From Strongylocentrotus purpuratus (taxonomy: Eukaryota; Echinodermata; Echinoidea; Camarodonta; Strongylocentrotidae), in contig NW_022145609.1 in the NCBI RefSeq assembly GCF_000002235.5, positions 6,703,214 through 6,767,213 on the forward strand: DNA of 64,000 nucleotides. Reading direction: 5' to 3'. The notes below the pieces were generated by a model, which made no database searches, had not been told where the DNA came from, and saw nothing but the letters and a program-made list of their open reading frames with translations. Shown in pieces: positions 14,501-29,500 of the stretch. Position 1 is the first letter of the stretch. Each line of letters opens with the position of its first letter. A program made the position numbers and the translations under genes.

Positions 14501-17500
14501 TTGTGATAGCTTTATAGAACCTTTTTTTAAAATTCAATATACGTTCTATATATCAGAACCTCTAACCTTTGATGAAGCTAACATACTCGTCCAAGACACG
14601 ACTTCTCACTCGATCACCATAACATGGACACCTTCGAATGAGAATAATGATCATGGTGATGGGCCAGTGATTGGATATCGAGTCTACTACACCACACACG
14701 GACAGGATGACACAGCCAGGGCTTCAAGCGATCTCATCAGAGATACAACTTTCACCATCACTAATTTGACACGGGACACAGAGTATGATTTCAGAGTGAC
14801 TGCTTCTAGAGAGGGGCCATCGGGAGAGGGGACATTCAGCTCAGTAGAAAGAGCTAGGACAAAGTGTACTGGTAAGTAGACTTTAATCATGCCAACTAAT
14901 AAAGGGTGGATCATCAAAATCATTTTAACGGTCGCAGTAGGGATGGAGTTCACTCGTTGACGTCGCTCGCATTTTTCAATCATGACCTTATTAACGCCTT
15001 ATAGCATAAGATTGAAATTACGGGCAATTATAAAATTGAAATTGTGGGAGGGTAAAGCACATTAAATGAAAGGAATGTATCTAATGTCATCAATTGTGTA
15101 AAAATAATAACAAAAGCATTCAACCAAGCGGATTCCAAATATGTTCGGCCGTTGTCATTTCTCGGGAGAAATAAATCCTGAACTACTACACAATAATTGT
15201 GTTAACTGTTTGCATTTGTTATCATATTGGATAACAGAGACCCTTTGTAAACAATAAATATATATATATATACATATATGAATGCGCTATATGCACCTAC
15301 CAATTGACGATTGACATTCGAGCGACAATTTGTATATTGTTATTTGGCAATAGTATCGGCAATTAAGCTGAAGAGTAATAAATAAATGGAAATAAAGCGG
15401 CAACATTATCATAAATAATGATAAATATGATAAAAGTAATAGAACACTTTATTGGATATTATGATTCCATTTTTGTTTAACCATTCGGACCTTAATTGAG
15501 GTTCCAATGAACTTGATCTATTACATATGATTTTTGTTAAAGGTTCTCAATTGTTAAGTTTCTCACTCTCAAATATTGAGCTGGTAAATATGGACTGAAT
15601 GTAGTGAATTCACCCTAAAAAGAATTATCTAGACAGCGCAATATATATTGTAAATGACGTGAATATTGTATCGTAATTTTTATGTCTGGGGACCCCACTG
15701 AAAATAAGCTCTCGAGCTTTCGTGGGTTATTCTGTTCAAGCTGACTTAATTTGTATCTGTTATTCTTGTATAATGTTGTATGTTGGAATTTTGGCGAATA
15801 AAAATCAATCAATCAATCATATTGACCAGCAACTGAATTACAAACATGAAACTTATATGTCTTCGTTTTCGTTTCAATAATATTCCAGTCCCTTCTGAGG
15901 CGCCTGTGTTGTCTGTGAGCAATAATGGTCGAACATTCATCACTTTGGATTGGAAGGTGAGCGTAAATTATTTAAACGCACAGAATTTCAAGCAAAAACA
16001 CATTTCAGTTCAACTTATATTACATCAATACTTAAAACTTACTTAGTTTGAAAATGAATAGAAAAGTGTTACAATTTCTGTACGAGCGCTTATAAACGAA
16101 CGCAAATACTGCAACTTACAATACATAGAGATTCAAATTTACAGTGCACTCGAAGTGTTGCTTTTAAAACAAAGTTTGGACATAGCGCTTCGTATGTTTA
16201 CTCCTTATATTAAGAAAAATAAAACATCTTCAATGAAGATTTGTCCGGAGTATATTGAAAATCTAAGGTTTGACGGTAAATGTGGTAAACTTACATTTGG
16301 CCAATTTGTAAAAAAAATGGCGCACTCTTCCAAATTGTTTATGTTTATATTACTAACAGGTAATACCAGAGGAATCATGGGGATGCAGTGCCCTTTCTGG
16401 ATTAGAAATCAATGTTAGCACCGATGGACAAAATGGCTTGCCTCGAACCTTGTCATTTGATACTACTGCGGATACTGCTATCATTGGACAGCTTGAGGAT
16501 TGTACTACGTATAACATCAACGCAGCATTTAGAAACAAAGACGAGTTGGGGATCTCTTCAGAAATGTTGTCAGTGAGCACGTCTTTGATACGTAAGAATA
16601 TTTATTTTCTTATTTATTTCTTGCGTTGAGTTGTACAATGATAACGCTTGGGCTGAAATACATTTACAATACCTTATATTGGCTTATTCGTTATGACAAG
16701 TGTGTTTTCTACTCCTTCTTTATCCTTGACAGATGATAGAAGATTTACCAGAATTGTTGTTTATTCATCTTTATTCAGGAAGGTATACATATAACATAAT
16801 AATAAAGATGTGACATAAAACCCAGGACAGAGATTTGTATTACATTAAATGCATCTCATGCAGGGTTGAACAATTACAATACACAAAAACAAAACGGAAA
16901 AGAGAACATCATAACGTCAGTGTTTTAAATGAAAACATTAATAATTCCTAACAAAATAACAAAAACAAAAATAATTATTACTTTCTTAGTTAGCAATGCC
17001 TCATAATACATTTACATACGGTGGTCATATCTATCAATCTTCTTAATGAGTAATCAACCACGGGAACCTATCTCCATAGAGAGAGAGAGAGAGAGAGAGA
17101 GAGTTGAAGAGGGGGAGAGAGCGAAAGAGAGAGAGAGAGAGAGAGAAGGAGAGAGAGAGAGAGAGAGAGAGAGATAAAGAGGGAGGTCCCGTTATACCAA
17201 GTTATATACGTATCCTAATTTAAAGTAATTACACCGCCAAGTGTTGTAGTGATTCCAAGTGAGTTCAGATAGGCTGTAAAAAACAATATAAACCCACAGA
17301 ATATACTTTTGAAATATTACTTTTCCCAATTACATAATTATGCCACACCTTACATTTAGGTACCGTCATCATATCTGTCAATATAGTAGCATGCGTAATC
17401 ACACCACGAGAACCTGTCCCCATAGAGAGAGGGGGGGGGAAGAGAGAGAGAGAGAGAGAGAGAGAGGGGAAGAGAGAGAAAGAAAGAAAGAGGGAAAGGA

Positions 17501-20500
17501 AGAGAGAGAGAGAAAGAGGGAGAGGGAGAGAAAGAGGCCTCGCTATTGCAAGTCATACAAATTAGTTAAACCACTTACACTCCCAAGTAATGTTGTGATT
17601 GCCAGGTGCGTTCCGACCGGCTGTGAAAAATAACATACGACCCAAACAGTACGGTTTTCAAGATTTCATTTCTCAGTTGTGGATACCTTACTTTGCATTT
17701 ACATGTTTTCAACATATCTATAAGTCTTTTCTTGTTGTCAGGAGTTATCAAACCTCGGGAACCTATCTCTATACTATAGAAAGACTATATCACTACGCTT
17801 AAAGTGAAATGTATATCATTGAATCATGTTGTAACTTTTAAGAAAATAGGAACTTTCAGGAGTCAAATATGGTCTAAATGCCATCAACATTCGTACGTTT
17901 AACGACCTTCAATTTTTTTCTTAAAATGTTCTTTCAATTTGCAAATTGCAAGTTCCGTTTACCTGTATATCTCAAATTTATTTCCAGTACCCGCAAGTGT
18001 AGGAGTCCTACACATGTCAAATTCAACCACACAAATTGAAGTAAGCTGGGCACTATCATCTGGTCTATGCTCCCCTGACTACTATATCATACGCTACAGT
18101 CTCTATCAGAAGCTTGCCTGCCAATCACTAGAAACCACCTCATCAGAGTTTGAAGTGAACACCAACGTCACACAATACAATAATCTAGTGGGGTTGGAGC
18201 CTTACTCGCGATACAAGATCACAGTTATAGCTGTAAATGGTGCCGGGCAGAGTGAACCCACGATTGGCTATTTAGATACCAGCCCGGGACGTGAGTAATG
18301 AACTATAATAAGCAAAATATCCTTTCCCCATAACAGTTTCAAGAAAACAATGTACAAGGTGATATATTTTGTTATCCTAGTTGTAATAATGACCATTAGA
18401 TTTCTCTTAATTCAGAAAGGAGGCGCGATAGCTTAGTTGGTAGAGCAGTGGTCTCGTAATCCGATGACCCGAGTTCGAAACCAAGTCGATGCGCTAGTGC
18501 CCTTTGGTAAGGCATTAATACTCATTACCAGGTCCCTCGGAGAGGACCTAAAGCCGGCGGCCGTCTGGTTGCTTACTTACAAGCAGTTATGCTTTCTTAG
18601 CAGTCAGCTACGCGCTACGTGAAATTAAAAAAAAAAAAACTTTTGAAAATATAACTCCCTTCGATAGTCCAAATTTGTTATATTATACACCCTACCAGTC
18701 AATATCTGCATTATATTCCCTTCATATACCGTACGCATCGGTGCTAAAATATAATGTTCAAGACTTATGCTTTATGCAAATTATGAATGGTACAGTTAGG
18801 TGGCGATATATATTCCTTCAACCTTCACACTAGCCTTATACGTAAGAACATAACACGTCAAGTTTTAACGGATTTAGGTACGTTCTCTTATATCTCTGCT
18901 TCACTTCAGCACCGTCCAACATTACAAATGTCAGGGTCTCCAACACGATTAGGATTCACATGGCAACCTCTCAACTGTAGAAATGTGAATGGAGTGTTCT
19001 GTTACTACTATCCCATAATCTACAAGGATGGTGATAGAAGTAATACACCGGCTGGAACATACTTGGATAATGACCTTTCATACTCATCAACAGAGTTCAA
19101 TGGTCTTGAGGCATGTACGATGTATGAACTGAGTATCAATGCCGTCAACCTAGATGTGTCAACTCCCGGAAATCTGTCTCATGCTATCGGTGTAACAGGA
19201 GTTACTTGTAAGTGTCAAATAGTACAAATACCATAAATGTTAGAATCACCTTCATGATGTCAAATTGAATTTCCACATATTCTTATTAATATATGAATTT
19301 CGTTCTAAAACTGCATTTTAAAAATAATATTTGTGGGAGAGATCCACATGACTATAGTGATACCAAGGTTTCCTTATCAATATATGTCCATATACACGTA
19401 CAATATTATATTTCACATTCGAGGATCATGTCTTTGAGACATTTAAGGATTTTCAGGTAGGGATTAATATATTTTTCCCCGTTGAAAAAGTTTCGTTTTT
19501 TATAATTTTACATTTTCTTTCAATCTCAGTCATTAAGTTTTATTGGCAAAACAATTTTATATATAAGCATTTTACCTGTTACCTAGGAATTTTTATAAAG
19601 AATTTTTCAAACTTGAAAACGATAGTAATGGGGGCAGAGAGTCTTAACTGAATATGTAAACCCTTTCTTTTCAATATTTAGTTATGTCGTGTAATAATGA
19701 TAATTCATTGTGGTTCAGAAATGGACCCTGTGTTGATAACAGCAAAAAAAGGTAACAGTTATAATAAGCGGAAATTGATCAAGATAAAAATGATTAGAAA
19801 ATATAAACAGATAACTCTTCTTCTTGTATCACGCTTTTGGCCTTCGCATATATGATGCTAAAGGCGCTCCAATATATAACTCAGATCTAAACAGGATTCC
19901 AATTCCTATGCTCACTGCAGTCAAGGAAATCCTGTTAGCTGGATGAAGATTATTAGATTGCTTAACTCTAAAAGAAAATAGCTAAAAATATGTTCAATGT
20001 TTACAAAGGTAGAAATACATTCAACTTCGTCTTTAGCTACAGAGAAAATTAAGCTCGGAAGTCGATGAAAATGTAATACGATAGAGTTGCAAGACTAGCC
20101 GCAGCCGTTCTCTATCTAATAGTTATTGGTCGGTGTAATGTCGCCCCTTCTAGAATACAAACCGCTCTCCTGAAATGAACTATATTTCGCAATATTACAA
20201 ATTTACATTTTTTCTCTATTTGAATTGAAAAAAAGTCACAAGTGCATCCGCTTATGCAGCTGGGAATCAAATAAGAGTTTATTGGATTGTTCCGTCTCAA
20301 TGCAATGTGGATTACTACAGGCTATCATATCAGCTCATCTCACGTAAGGCATGTCAAGATGTTCCTGTAATAGATGCTCCAGTCTACGAACTCAACGTCA
20401 CATCAAGTACCACATATGTTATCGAATACCTTTCAGACATGGAATATTACGCCACTTATAACATCTCCATCATAGCTGTGATAAGGAGAGCAGAGAGTCT

Positions 20501-23500
20501 ACCTATGATTGTTAGTGGAGACACACGAGATGGAGGTATGTATTGTAAACAATTATGTTAATACTAGCGTTGGCGTATCTACGAGGGGGGGGGTACACTT
20601 GCTCCGGGTGGCACTTGAAGATCGCGCAAAACACGGAAAAGAGAAAGAGAAAGAGTAGAAAGAGAAGATTAATATCATTATAATATAAATTCTTAATTTG
20701 CATAACAAATTTGCTTTAGAAATATTTGTTGTACTAAGGTTTAAAATGCAAAAGTTTCTGAAGCTTGGTTGCCTTGCTCATCGCGTATGTTCCTTCAGGT
20801 CCCGAAATCTCGCGCCTCAATAAAAGATATAGCTTTTATATAGTATTCTCTCAAGGGTTCAAGATTTATTTTAACGCAAATTATCATCAGCCATTTTTTT
20901 ATATATAAGACAAAGGGCAAATGCAAAACCGTTTAAAGAGATTTGTAAATGTTAAATATTTGAAAGAAATCTTAAATTTTCCAGTTTTTTACCCATAATC
21001 CCGAGATTCGCCACGGAATACTAAATGTCGTACTAAATGCATGACATGACAAGAGAGTCCACTTAATAAAACAAGTATCGAAACATTAGATTGTCCTGGT
21101 GTACGTCTACCCTCTGTGGTGTTCTGTAGGCCCGGGAAGACAAGGGACCTTCTATTTTTGCTGTAATGTTATAACGGAGAGCCTACGTTACCCTTGCGTG
21201 AAATTCTAAATTATAAGGACAAATATTGTCACTTTCCGTAATAACTAATTCTATTTTTTTTAAATCTGGTTTAATTAAAAACATCAGAAATCCTTTTTTA
21301 TATTTCTGTTTTGGATTTACCTCTTATATCTAGTTACAACTGCTATATTGTTAATTAACTATTCAACACTGTGATTTACTTTACAGACCCCTCTGCCATC
21401 GAGTCGGTTTCATACACCTCTACTGCCAGTTCCTTGCGCTTTGTGTGGGAGGAACCCTCTTGTGAAAGCCTACACGGTGTTTTGGATGGCTATGAATACG
21501 ATCTCTATGATCCTACTGGTGTGGGGAGAACTGTCCAGGATCGAACGACCATACGAGGAAACAGTGTAGAAATAACTGATCTTGATGCTTGCACAGAATA
21601 TCGCTTCAGAATAAGAGTAGTTACTACCCAGCTGAAAAGGAGTGAATGGCACATGGAAATGGCAATGACTAATATATCAGGTTTGCTAAATGAGATATAG
21701 TCCTATCGTACAAGTGTATTGGTTATGAAGACATGAATTTTGTAATGTGTCCATTGTACACATTAAAATATTGGCGATTAAAGAGCATTTGTTTCCAAGG
21801 GAAAGTAAGGTAAACTGTATGTTTCAAAGTCCAATATGTTGACGTTGTCACAAGATAGGTAGATAGCTGTTACTGCTAGCCTAGTAATGGCTCATGGATA
21901 ATGATAATTTAACATACCTCAGAAAAAAACTAAATTAATTGAATCAATACATATTCTAAAAATAGAGATTAATTTTAGTGTAATCACAGTGTATTCGATT
22001 AATTATTGGGAACCTGAATTCGCTCGAATGAAGTGTTTATTCCTTCCTTTCTATACACTTATCAGCTCCTGGGATGCCAGTTATTACAGAGCTTACCACA
22101 TATCAGGAAGACAGTGGCACTACTGGTCTAACAATATCATGGCAACCTCCTTCCTCACCTCCATGCCAGCCTACACATTATGAAATCAAGTACTATGTTC
22201 TTCAAGGCGATATGTGTGAGGATAACTCGAGGGATCGTATAATGACTTCAGCAGGGACCGTCAATGGTTCAACTTTCACCTTCAATGTCCTGGAGTTGCG
22301 TCCCAACTCTGAGTACATGGTGTTCGTGAGAGGCAGAACCAGTAGCGGTTATGGTGATTCGGATTCCCAATCAGCTACTACAGGATATTCATGTTAGTAT
22401 TGTGTGTTCATGTACGTAGGGGAGGGCGAGGGTGTGTGTTTATGGTGAGAGTATGAGGGTTTGTGTAGGGGTATGTATCAATCACCTATATTCTGGGAAC
22501 AGACCTTTACCGTCACAATACGAACAACTGAAATCACTTTCTAACTGCGGTCCGTCTGAGTTAGTTGTAGGAGAAAGACAGAAAGCTGAAAGTACCGCTA
22601 CACCAATTAAAATATCGATATCTACTTTACACGCAGGGGAGGATCTAGCTCTTCGCTCAGTAGGGGGGGGGGGGTGTAGTGAGCATTAAAAAAATAATTG
22701 CCCCCGATATTTCAATTTTTAAAAAATGTTTTACTTAGTTGTTTTTCTCACTTGGCAGCCCAAGGGGGGAGGGTTAAACCGCCGACCCCCTCCCGTAGAT
22801 TCGCCCCTGACACGACGCTAGAGTTAGGTAAATTCCTTATCTGACAAATTCGAACAGAAGGAGAACCATAATCTAAACTCGTAGTTGAATGAATACACTT
22901 TGAATATGAAACCTTGCAAAATATCATGGGAGAATATATTAAATGAAATACGCTGACCTGAAAATTCAGTTCAGAAAAACAAAAATCAAACTGAGAATTA
23001 TAACAAAAAACTATACTACAGGGGTTAGAGAATGGTTACGAACACAAAGAACGGGATTATGAACTCGCTGAAAATGTAGAGTAGTGGATAGTAAAAATGT
23101 AGATGAGGTAAAAATTGAATACTAAGAAAAATGAATGAGAATGAGTTTTCCTCTTTTATTTAACAGATCCTACTGGTCCTCCAACTAATATTCAGTCCAC
23201 TTCCATCAAGAAACGTAGTATTGTCTTCTCTTGGGGAAAACCAGAATGTGGTGATCGGAATGGTCCAATCTCAAGCTACGAAGTTATGCTCTCCAATTCT
23301 ACAGGTAACGTAGTAAAACCTACAGAGGAAAGGGGGAATGGAAAGTACTAAAAGAGGTGGAATCCTAGAGATTGCGTGTTTAAAAGTAAAGTATATGAAA
23401 CAAAAATGTCTGCCTTTAGCATCATCCCTGGTGGTACTTCCATAATTCATGAAATCCATACAAATTATACACATTTCGTGATTGAGAATAATGATGGGTT

Positions 23501-26500
23501 ACTTCTTTTACAAATTCCGAGGTAGAACTTTGACACTTTGGATCTTCGAAACTGACTTGCTTGCTTGCTGTTGCTGAAAGAAAATATATATTTTTTTGGA
23601 ATATTACTTTATAAACATGATTTTATTTTTTTCCTCTGGTAGATGAAATTAATAGATTCGAAAAAGTATGCCACTTATAACATTGAATTAATAAATCATT
23701 TTGTTATGCCTTCGCCCGCCAAAGGCATAATGATTTCGGATTTTCCGTCCTTCCGTTCGTACGTCCGTCCCGCTTTCTCGTTAACGCGATATCTCAAGAA
23801 CCGCTCGAGATATGAAAGTCAAATTTGATGATAATATGTATCACCATAGGAAAACAATCTGATTAGAATTAGGATTAACTAGGTAAAAGGTCAACTTACA
23901 CAGAGATAAAATTCTGAAATTCCAGCTATTTGCATTGTTATTGCAAAATCCTTAGAACCACTAGAGAAATGAATCTCGAACCTGGTGATAATAATTATGT
24001 ATAACCAAACGAAGACAATATTATCATATTTTGGGTTAAAAGGTTAAAGGTCTCAGACTCTGAGGTCGATTTCTGAAACTACCAGTTTAAGCCTTGCTAT
24101 TGCATTTTTTCATGAACAAGAAAAGATATGTTTTAGTTTTTATGGTGATATATCACGAATAATTTCATCCATTTGCTATACTGGATTTAGGGCTGAGACG
24201 CAGTCGCCTTTGTCTTGTTTATTTTTATCGCGAATCAATTTATTTTGTAAAGATTTGTGGAAATGAGCGGATAAGGTCATTTTGCAGAATACCACTTTGC
24301 CATTTTGAAACATTAAATGTTTATGCCCTCTGTATTCTTCAATTTATCTAGGATTTTCAGAATAATCTCTATCAATGATGAATTCTGGTCAATACCCAAG
24401 TATTGCTGTAAACTAGAGGTGGTCTTGTCAGTGATGCGTAGATAATTAAGAGAAAGAAAAAATATTCAGTGTTCAAGCATTGAACAATTAATTAAGGGAT
24501 CACGACCGGAAAAGACAAATAAGATGTAGTGTTTTTATGGTTTTGCATCATGATGACGATTTTTAAAAATTAAGTCCATCAACCATACATGTAGAAAAGT
24601 CCATACAATTTTCAGCTTTCCTTTAAGAAACATGTAACCTAGCTACTGTATGTCTTCAAGGTAGTAGTTTTATACTCCAGAGTAAAATTGACGCTTGATG
24701 TCTTGTAGAGGTGTTGTAGTCTAATGAAAAAGTCTCCGGACTGTACACCACAAGGTACGAGGTTCAAATCCCAGCACGGCACTAATATACTTTAGAAAGA
24801 CGTTACATGTACCACCTTCCACTCAATTGTAAATGGGTACCTGATATGCTTGAGTAGTTACCTTGGCGGCTTGGCTATAAGCAGGGTCATAATGTCTAAG
24901 GGCCATGAGCGTCACTGTGTGATGGATATGAACGCTTTATTTATTTATTCATTTATTTATGCATGTTCACAATTTCACAATTCATTGAAGTTAACATCAC
25001 ATGAAAATTAATATAAGATGACAAATCATTTTCAATTTTACAATACATTTGAATTAACTTCACGTGAAAAAAGAATATAACATTGTTTTATCAAAGACAA
25101 GTTGCAACTTATATACAGTTTGAAGAATGAACACACAAAGGTGATGAAACATAAGCAAATAGAGCTTGAATCGTTACAACACCTTTCAAATATATAATAT
25201 ATGACAAATAAAATTCCTAAAGTTTTGTAGTGAACTATTTACACTATTTACAAAGTTTTAAAAAAAGAAAGAAAAAAAAAAAATTCGTTAGGCCTAGTAA
25301 CAAAATTATGTTAGATTTAATGAGAACTGATAAATAGATTATAATGTAAGTAATATCTTACATCTGTGAAATGATAATACATTTGAGTGCTCTTTTAAAA
25401 GAGTTTGTTGATTTTATATTTCGAATATCATTAGGTAAAGAATTCCATACATCTGGACCTCTGTGTCTGATTGATTTCTGGGCTAATGTAGTGTGAGGAT
25501 TGACCACATGTAAATTCGATGACTGCCTTGTTGAATACGAATGAACCATGTTATTAGGTTGGAACATTGAAGATAATGACGTAGGTAATAATTTGATATT
25601 AAAACGGAACATAAATATGGCAATTTGGAGGAAGTTAATATCATCAATCTTTAAGCATTTCAGTTTAACAAATAGTGGGGTAGCATGGTCACGATAACCA
25701 GCTCGGGTACATATGCGTACAGCTTTCTTTTGTAACAGAAGAATATTATTAGTCACACACTTGGATGTTGCCCACAAAATATTACAATAAGAAATGTGTG
25801 GTAAAATTAGACTATTATATAGCATAAGTAATATTCTATCAGAAACAAAACATTTTATTCTATACAGTACGCCAATATTTCTGGAGATTGGTGTAACAAT
25901 GTGTTTTACATGGTCGCTCCAGTCAAGTTTTTCATTGATATAGACACCAAGGAATTTTGTACATGTCTTTCTCTCTAAAGAAATATCATCTAGTTTAATA
26001 TTAAGAGCAAGGTTGTCATTAGATTTTCTACCTCTAAAATGAATATAATTTGTTTTAAGAACATTGAGAGAGAGCACATTACTTCTAAACCATAAAGTCA
26101 ACTTTGGTAGTTCCGAATTTAGTTTCTGTTCTAGAGTGTTGATTTCACGATGAGACAAGAAAACACTCGTATCATCTGCAAATAAGGTATAATTTAAAGT
26201 TTTAGATACATTACAAATATCATTGATATAAATAAGAAATAATAATGGGCCCAGGATGGATCCCTGCGGAACACCACATTTAAGATACAGAATGTCAGAG
26301 TTAACAGAGTTATAATAAGTGTACTGTCTTCTCATAGATAAGTAACTCGCAAGCCATTGTAAAGCTATGCCCCTTATTCCATAATGCTCTAACTTAGAAA
26401 GAAGAATTGAATGGTCAAGTGTGTCAAATGCTTTACTCAGATCCATAAATACACCAATGACATGCTCGTGAGCAGCGAGTGCACTTGAAACGCGATCATA

Positions 26501-29500
26501 AAATTTCAGTAGCGCAAGATCTGTAGAATGAGACCGCCGAAATCCAAATTGATCAGGATGCAATGATTCACATTTATCTAAAAAACTGTAGAGCCTGTTA
26601 TAAACAATTCGTTCCAAAACTTTAGAAAAGCTAGGCAGTAATGAGATTGGTCTATAGTTAGAAACGACCATCACGTCATCTTTTTTATGAACAGGAATCA
26701 CCTTTGCCAGTTTGAAAGAAGAAGGAAACACTCCGGTCATCAAAGAGAGATTGCAAATGTGTACAAGAGGCGTTAGAATTGAACCAATGATCTTTTTCAA
26801 TAAAAATGTACTGATTTCATCATGCCCAGAAGAGTGACTGTTTTTTAGCGATCTCACTACATTGAGAATTTCAATGTAATCCGTTGGTTTTAGAAAAATA
26901 GAAGTATTAGATGGTTCATTGAGGTACTGTGTGAAGTTGGTTCCATCTTTATTTATCATCTTGGCTTGATTTAGGCCAACATTGACAAAATAAGTGTTAT
27001 ATGCATTTGCAATATCTTCTGCATTTGTTATTTCTTTATTACCATGAACAATTTTTCCTGGAACTTCATGTTTTCCTTGCTTGCATAAAATATCCTTTAC
27101 AATTTTCCAGGTAGATGAAATATTGCCATTTGCACTTTCAAACCTCTTAGAGTAAAATAAACGACGTGAACATCGTATAATTGATGTTAATTTATTTCTA
27201 TATTTCTTGTATTTTTCAACATTATCTGGTGATCGTTTTTTCATGCTTCTTTTATATAGGACGTTTCTTCTTTTTATCGATCTTAGTATCCCTCTAGTAA
27301 TCCATGGATGATTTCCTTTTCTCTTGTCGTTTAATTGCACATATGGAAAATGTTTATTAAAAAGATAATAAAACTTATTCCAAAATACTTCAAAAGCACT
27401 TTCTACATCGTCACAAATTATAACATCATTCCAATTTTCCGAGAGTAAATCTTCATTCAGACAAGAAACATTTATTCGAAACCGTTATCATTATTCCTGT
27501 TGTTCATTTCCAGGAGACGTGGTTTATCATGGTAATGCCTCAGCTAGCGCAGGACCTGAGCTATTTGAGATATTTGACCTCATCCCCTATTCGATCTACA
27601 GGATTAGGATCAGAGCTTGGAACTATGAACTAGCAGGGGAGTATGGTCCAGCGATTTGGGCACAGACAGATGAATCAAGTAGGTCTCAAAATGCATGTCT
27701 TCTAGTTTTATTTTGCTAACGACGAAAATTATATCTATTTCCAAGATATATTTGTTTACAATGTCAAAGGTGTATCTACAGAACCAGAAATACAACTCTG
27801 ATAAAAAATCATTTTGTAGTCAACAGTTTGGAATTGATCATATACAGGAACTGTATGCAATTTTATGCGAACATGTACTTGTACAAATCTTTAATTTGTT
27901 TTGTTGTTACATTATTCGCCCTTTTTTGTATCCCCTCCTCTTTTAAAATCAATGGAAAACTAATTAAATATTTTTTTCCAGTCATAAATAAGACGTAATG
28001 GAGTAATCTTGAATTCTAGATTTCGTGCACCCAAAACCCTTACTGACAGCTGTCCAGGATGGGTTACTGATTCTGAGTGTGCTTGTGTACAATATGCGAG
28101 TAAAAGAAGACAATATTATTGCTTCGAAATATTTTGCTCCTTTCAAAAGCACAGTCAAAGTTATAATTATTTAATGTTTTTAACATTGCTCGTTAAATTC
28201 TATCTTCCGCCAACATTGCTAGTCAGTGGATTCTCTATAGGAATTTTCGACAGAAAACGAAACATCTATTTTTTACTTTTTCCAACGTGTCAGTGATAGA
28301 TCATTGAGTTGTTTCGTTCATAATTATCCTACGAATTTTCTCTATGATATGTACATTAAAGAGCCAGCGCCACCAATCGAAGTAAAGCTTCCATCTTCCG
28401 ACCAGGAGAGCATCACAGTAGAATGGATGTCACCGAACCCTCCTTTGGGCAGGATAATGGGTTACTACATTCTCTACTGGGAGACGGATGATGTTGGTGC
28501 TACTCCTCAGACCTTCGGCATCGAGTGTCGGGACGGGCAGTGCTCTGACATTGACTACAGGTTTTCCACAATTATCCCCCATCTCCAGCGGGACACAAAT
28601 TATTCCGTTCAGGCAAGTGCGATTCTTGCAGGCGTTTTGTAAATGGATTCTGTATATTCATATCAAGATGTACATTATTTTTTCATTAATAATATGATAA
28701 CAAACTCAGGGTTTAAAATAGTATCCATTTATAAAATGTGTTGTGAAGATATTACTAAAAGACGTAAAGCTTCACGATGACGCGGGATAGAACCAGGAGA
28801 AGCGAATTGTAGGTTTCCCGACCTTTCTAATGAAATATGAAAAACAGAAAAGAAATATGAGTATGGTGAAAACAAAAAATTACACCATCTTGGTATCTAT
28901 ATTCTTGCCGATGAAATGCTTTTATAATAAACCTTTAATGTTAAATAAAAACAAGCCAGGAGGTCCATATCTTCTCCTTCCATCCATTCAAGGTCAATCT
29001 CTAAATTGTCCATAATTTATTCTACTCTGTAAGTCGTTCCCCGTTCTACATCTCCATTTTATATCACCATGTTTTTCTTCCATTATACAGGTCATGGCGG
29101 AAACCATTCTAGGTTTTGGTAGCCCAAGCCCGGACCCACCCGTTGTCAGGATTACATCAGAAGGAAGTACGATATTCATTTTATCATTTGTATGATGTCC
29201 CATGTAGATCAAAATAATTATTGTAGAAATATTATCACCCCATTCAAAAAGGGAGAAAAGGAAAAAACGTTGAGTAATATGGTAACACAAACTATATAAT
29301 CATCACATGTTCATTTAACACAATCGCAGAGACTTTCAAGAAATCAACTCAAGGGTGATTTCAATACCGTATATCGTATTGGCTATGTAAAGGACATCGT
29401 CAGATTACGTAATAACGCCATTGAAAACTTCGCACACTTTATTAGATGAGGCACAAGGCTATTGAAACTGCCTTATGGCGATAATTTAAAGATTTTTCGA

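Noticed and set aside
14687-14983. Minus-strand frame over FN3-1
   Set aside because: Shadow of the phase-consistent FN3 exon on the + strand.
17340-17633. 97-codon frame rich in Glu/Arg
   Set aside because: It translates a (GA)n microsatellite inside a tandem duplication.
22634-22809. 8-bp target duplication for the MITE
   Set aside because: TTTACACG and ACACGACG do not align as a direct duplication, so only the inverted ends are claimed.
28613-28645. GT donor after ...LAGVL (28641) as the end of exon 19
   Set aside because: It would shift phase against exon 20 and replace the F-G strand; the GC donor at 28613 fits both phase and fold.
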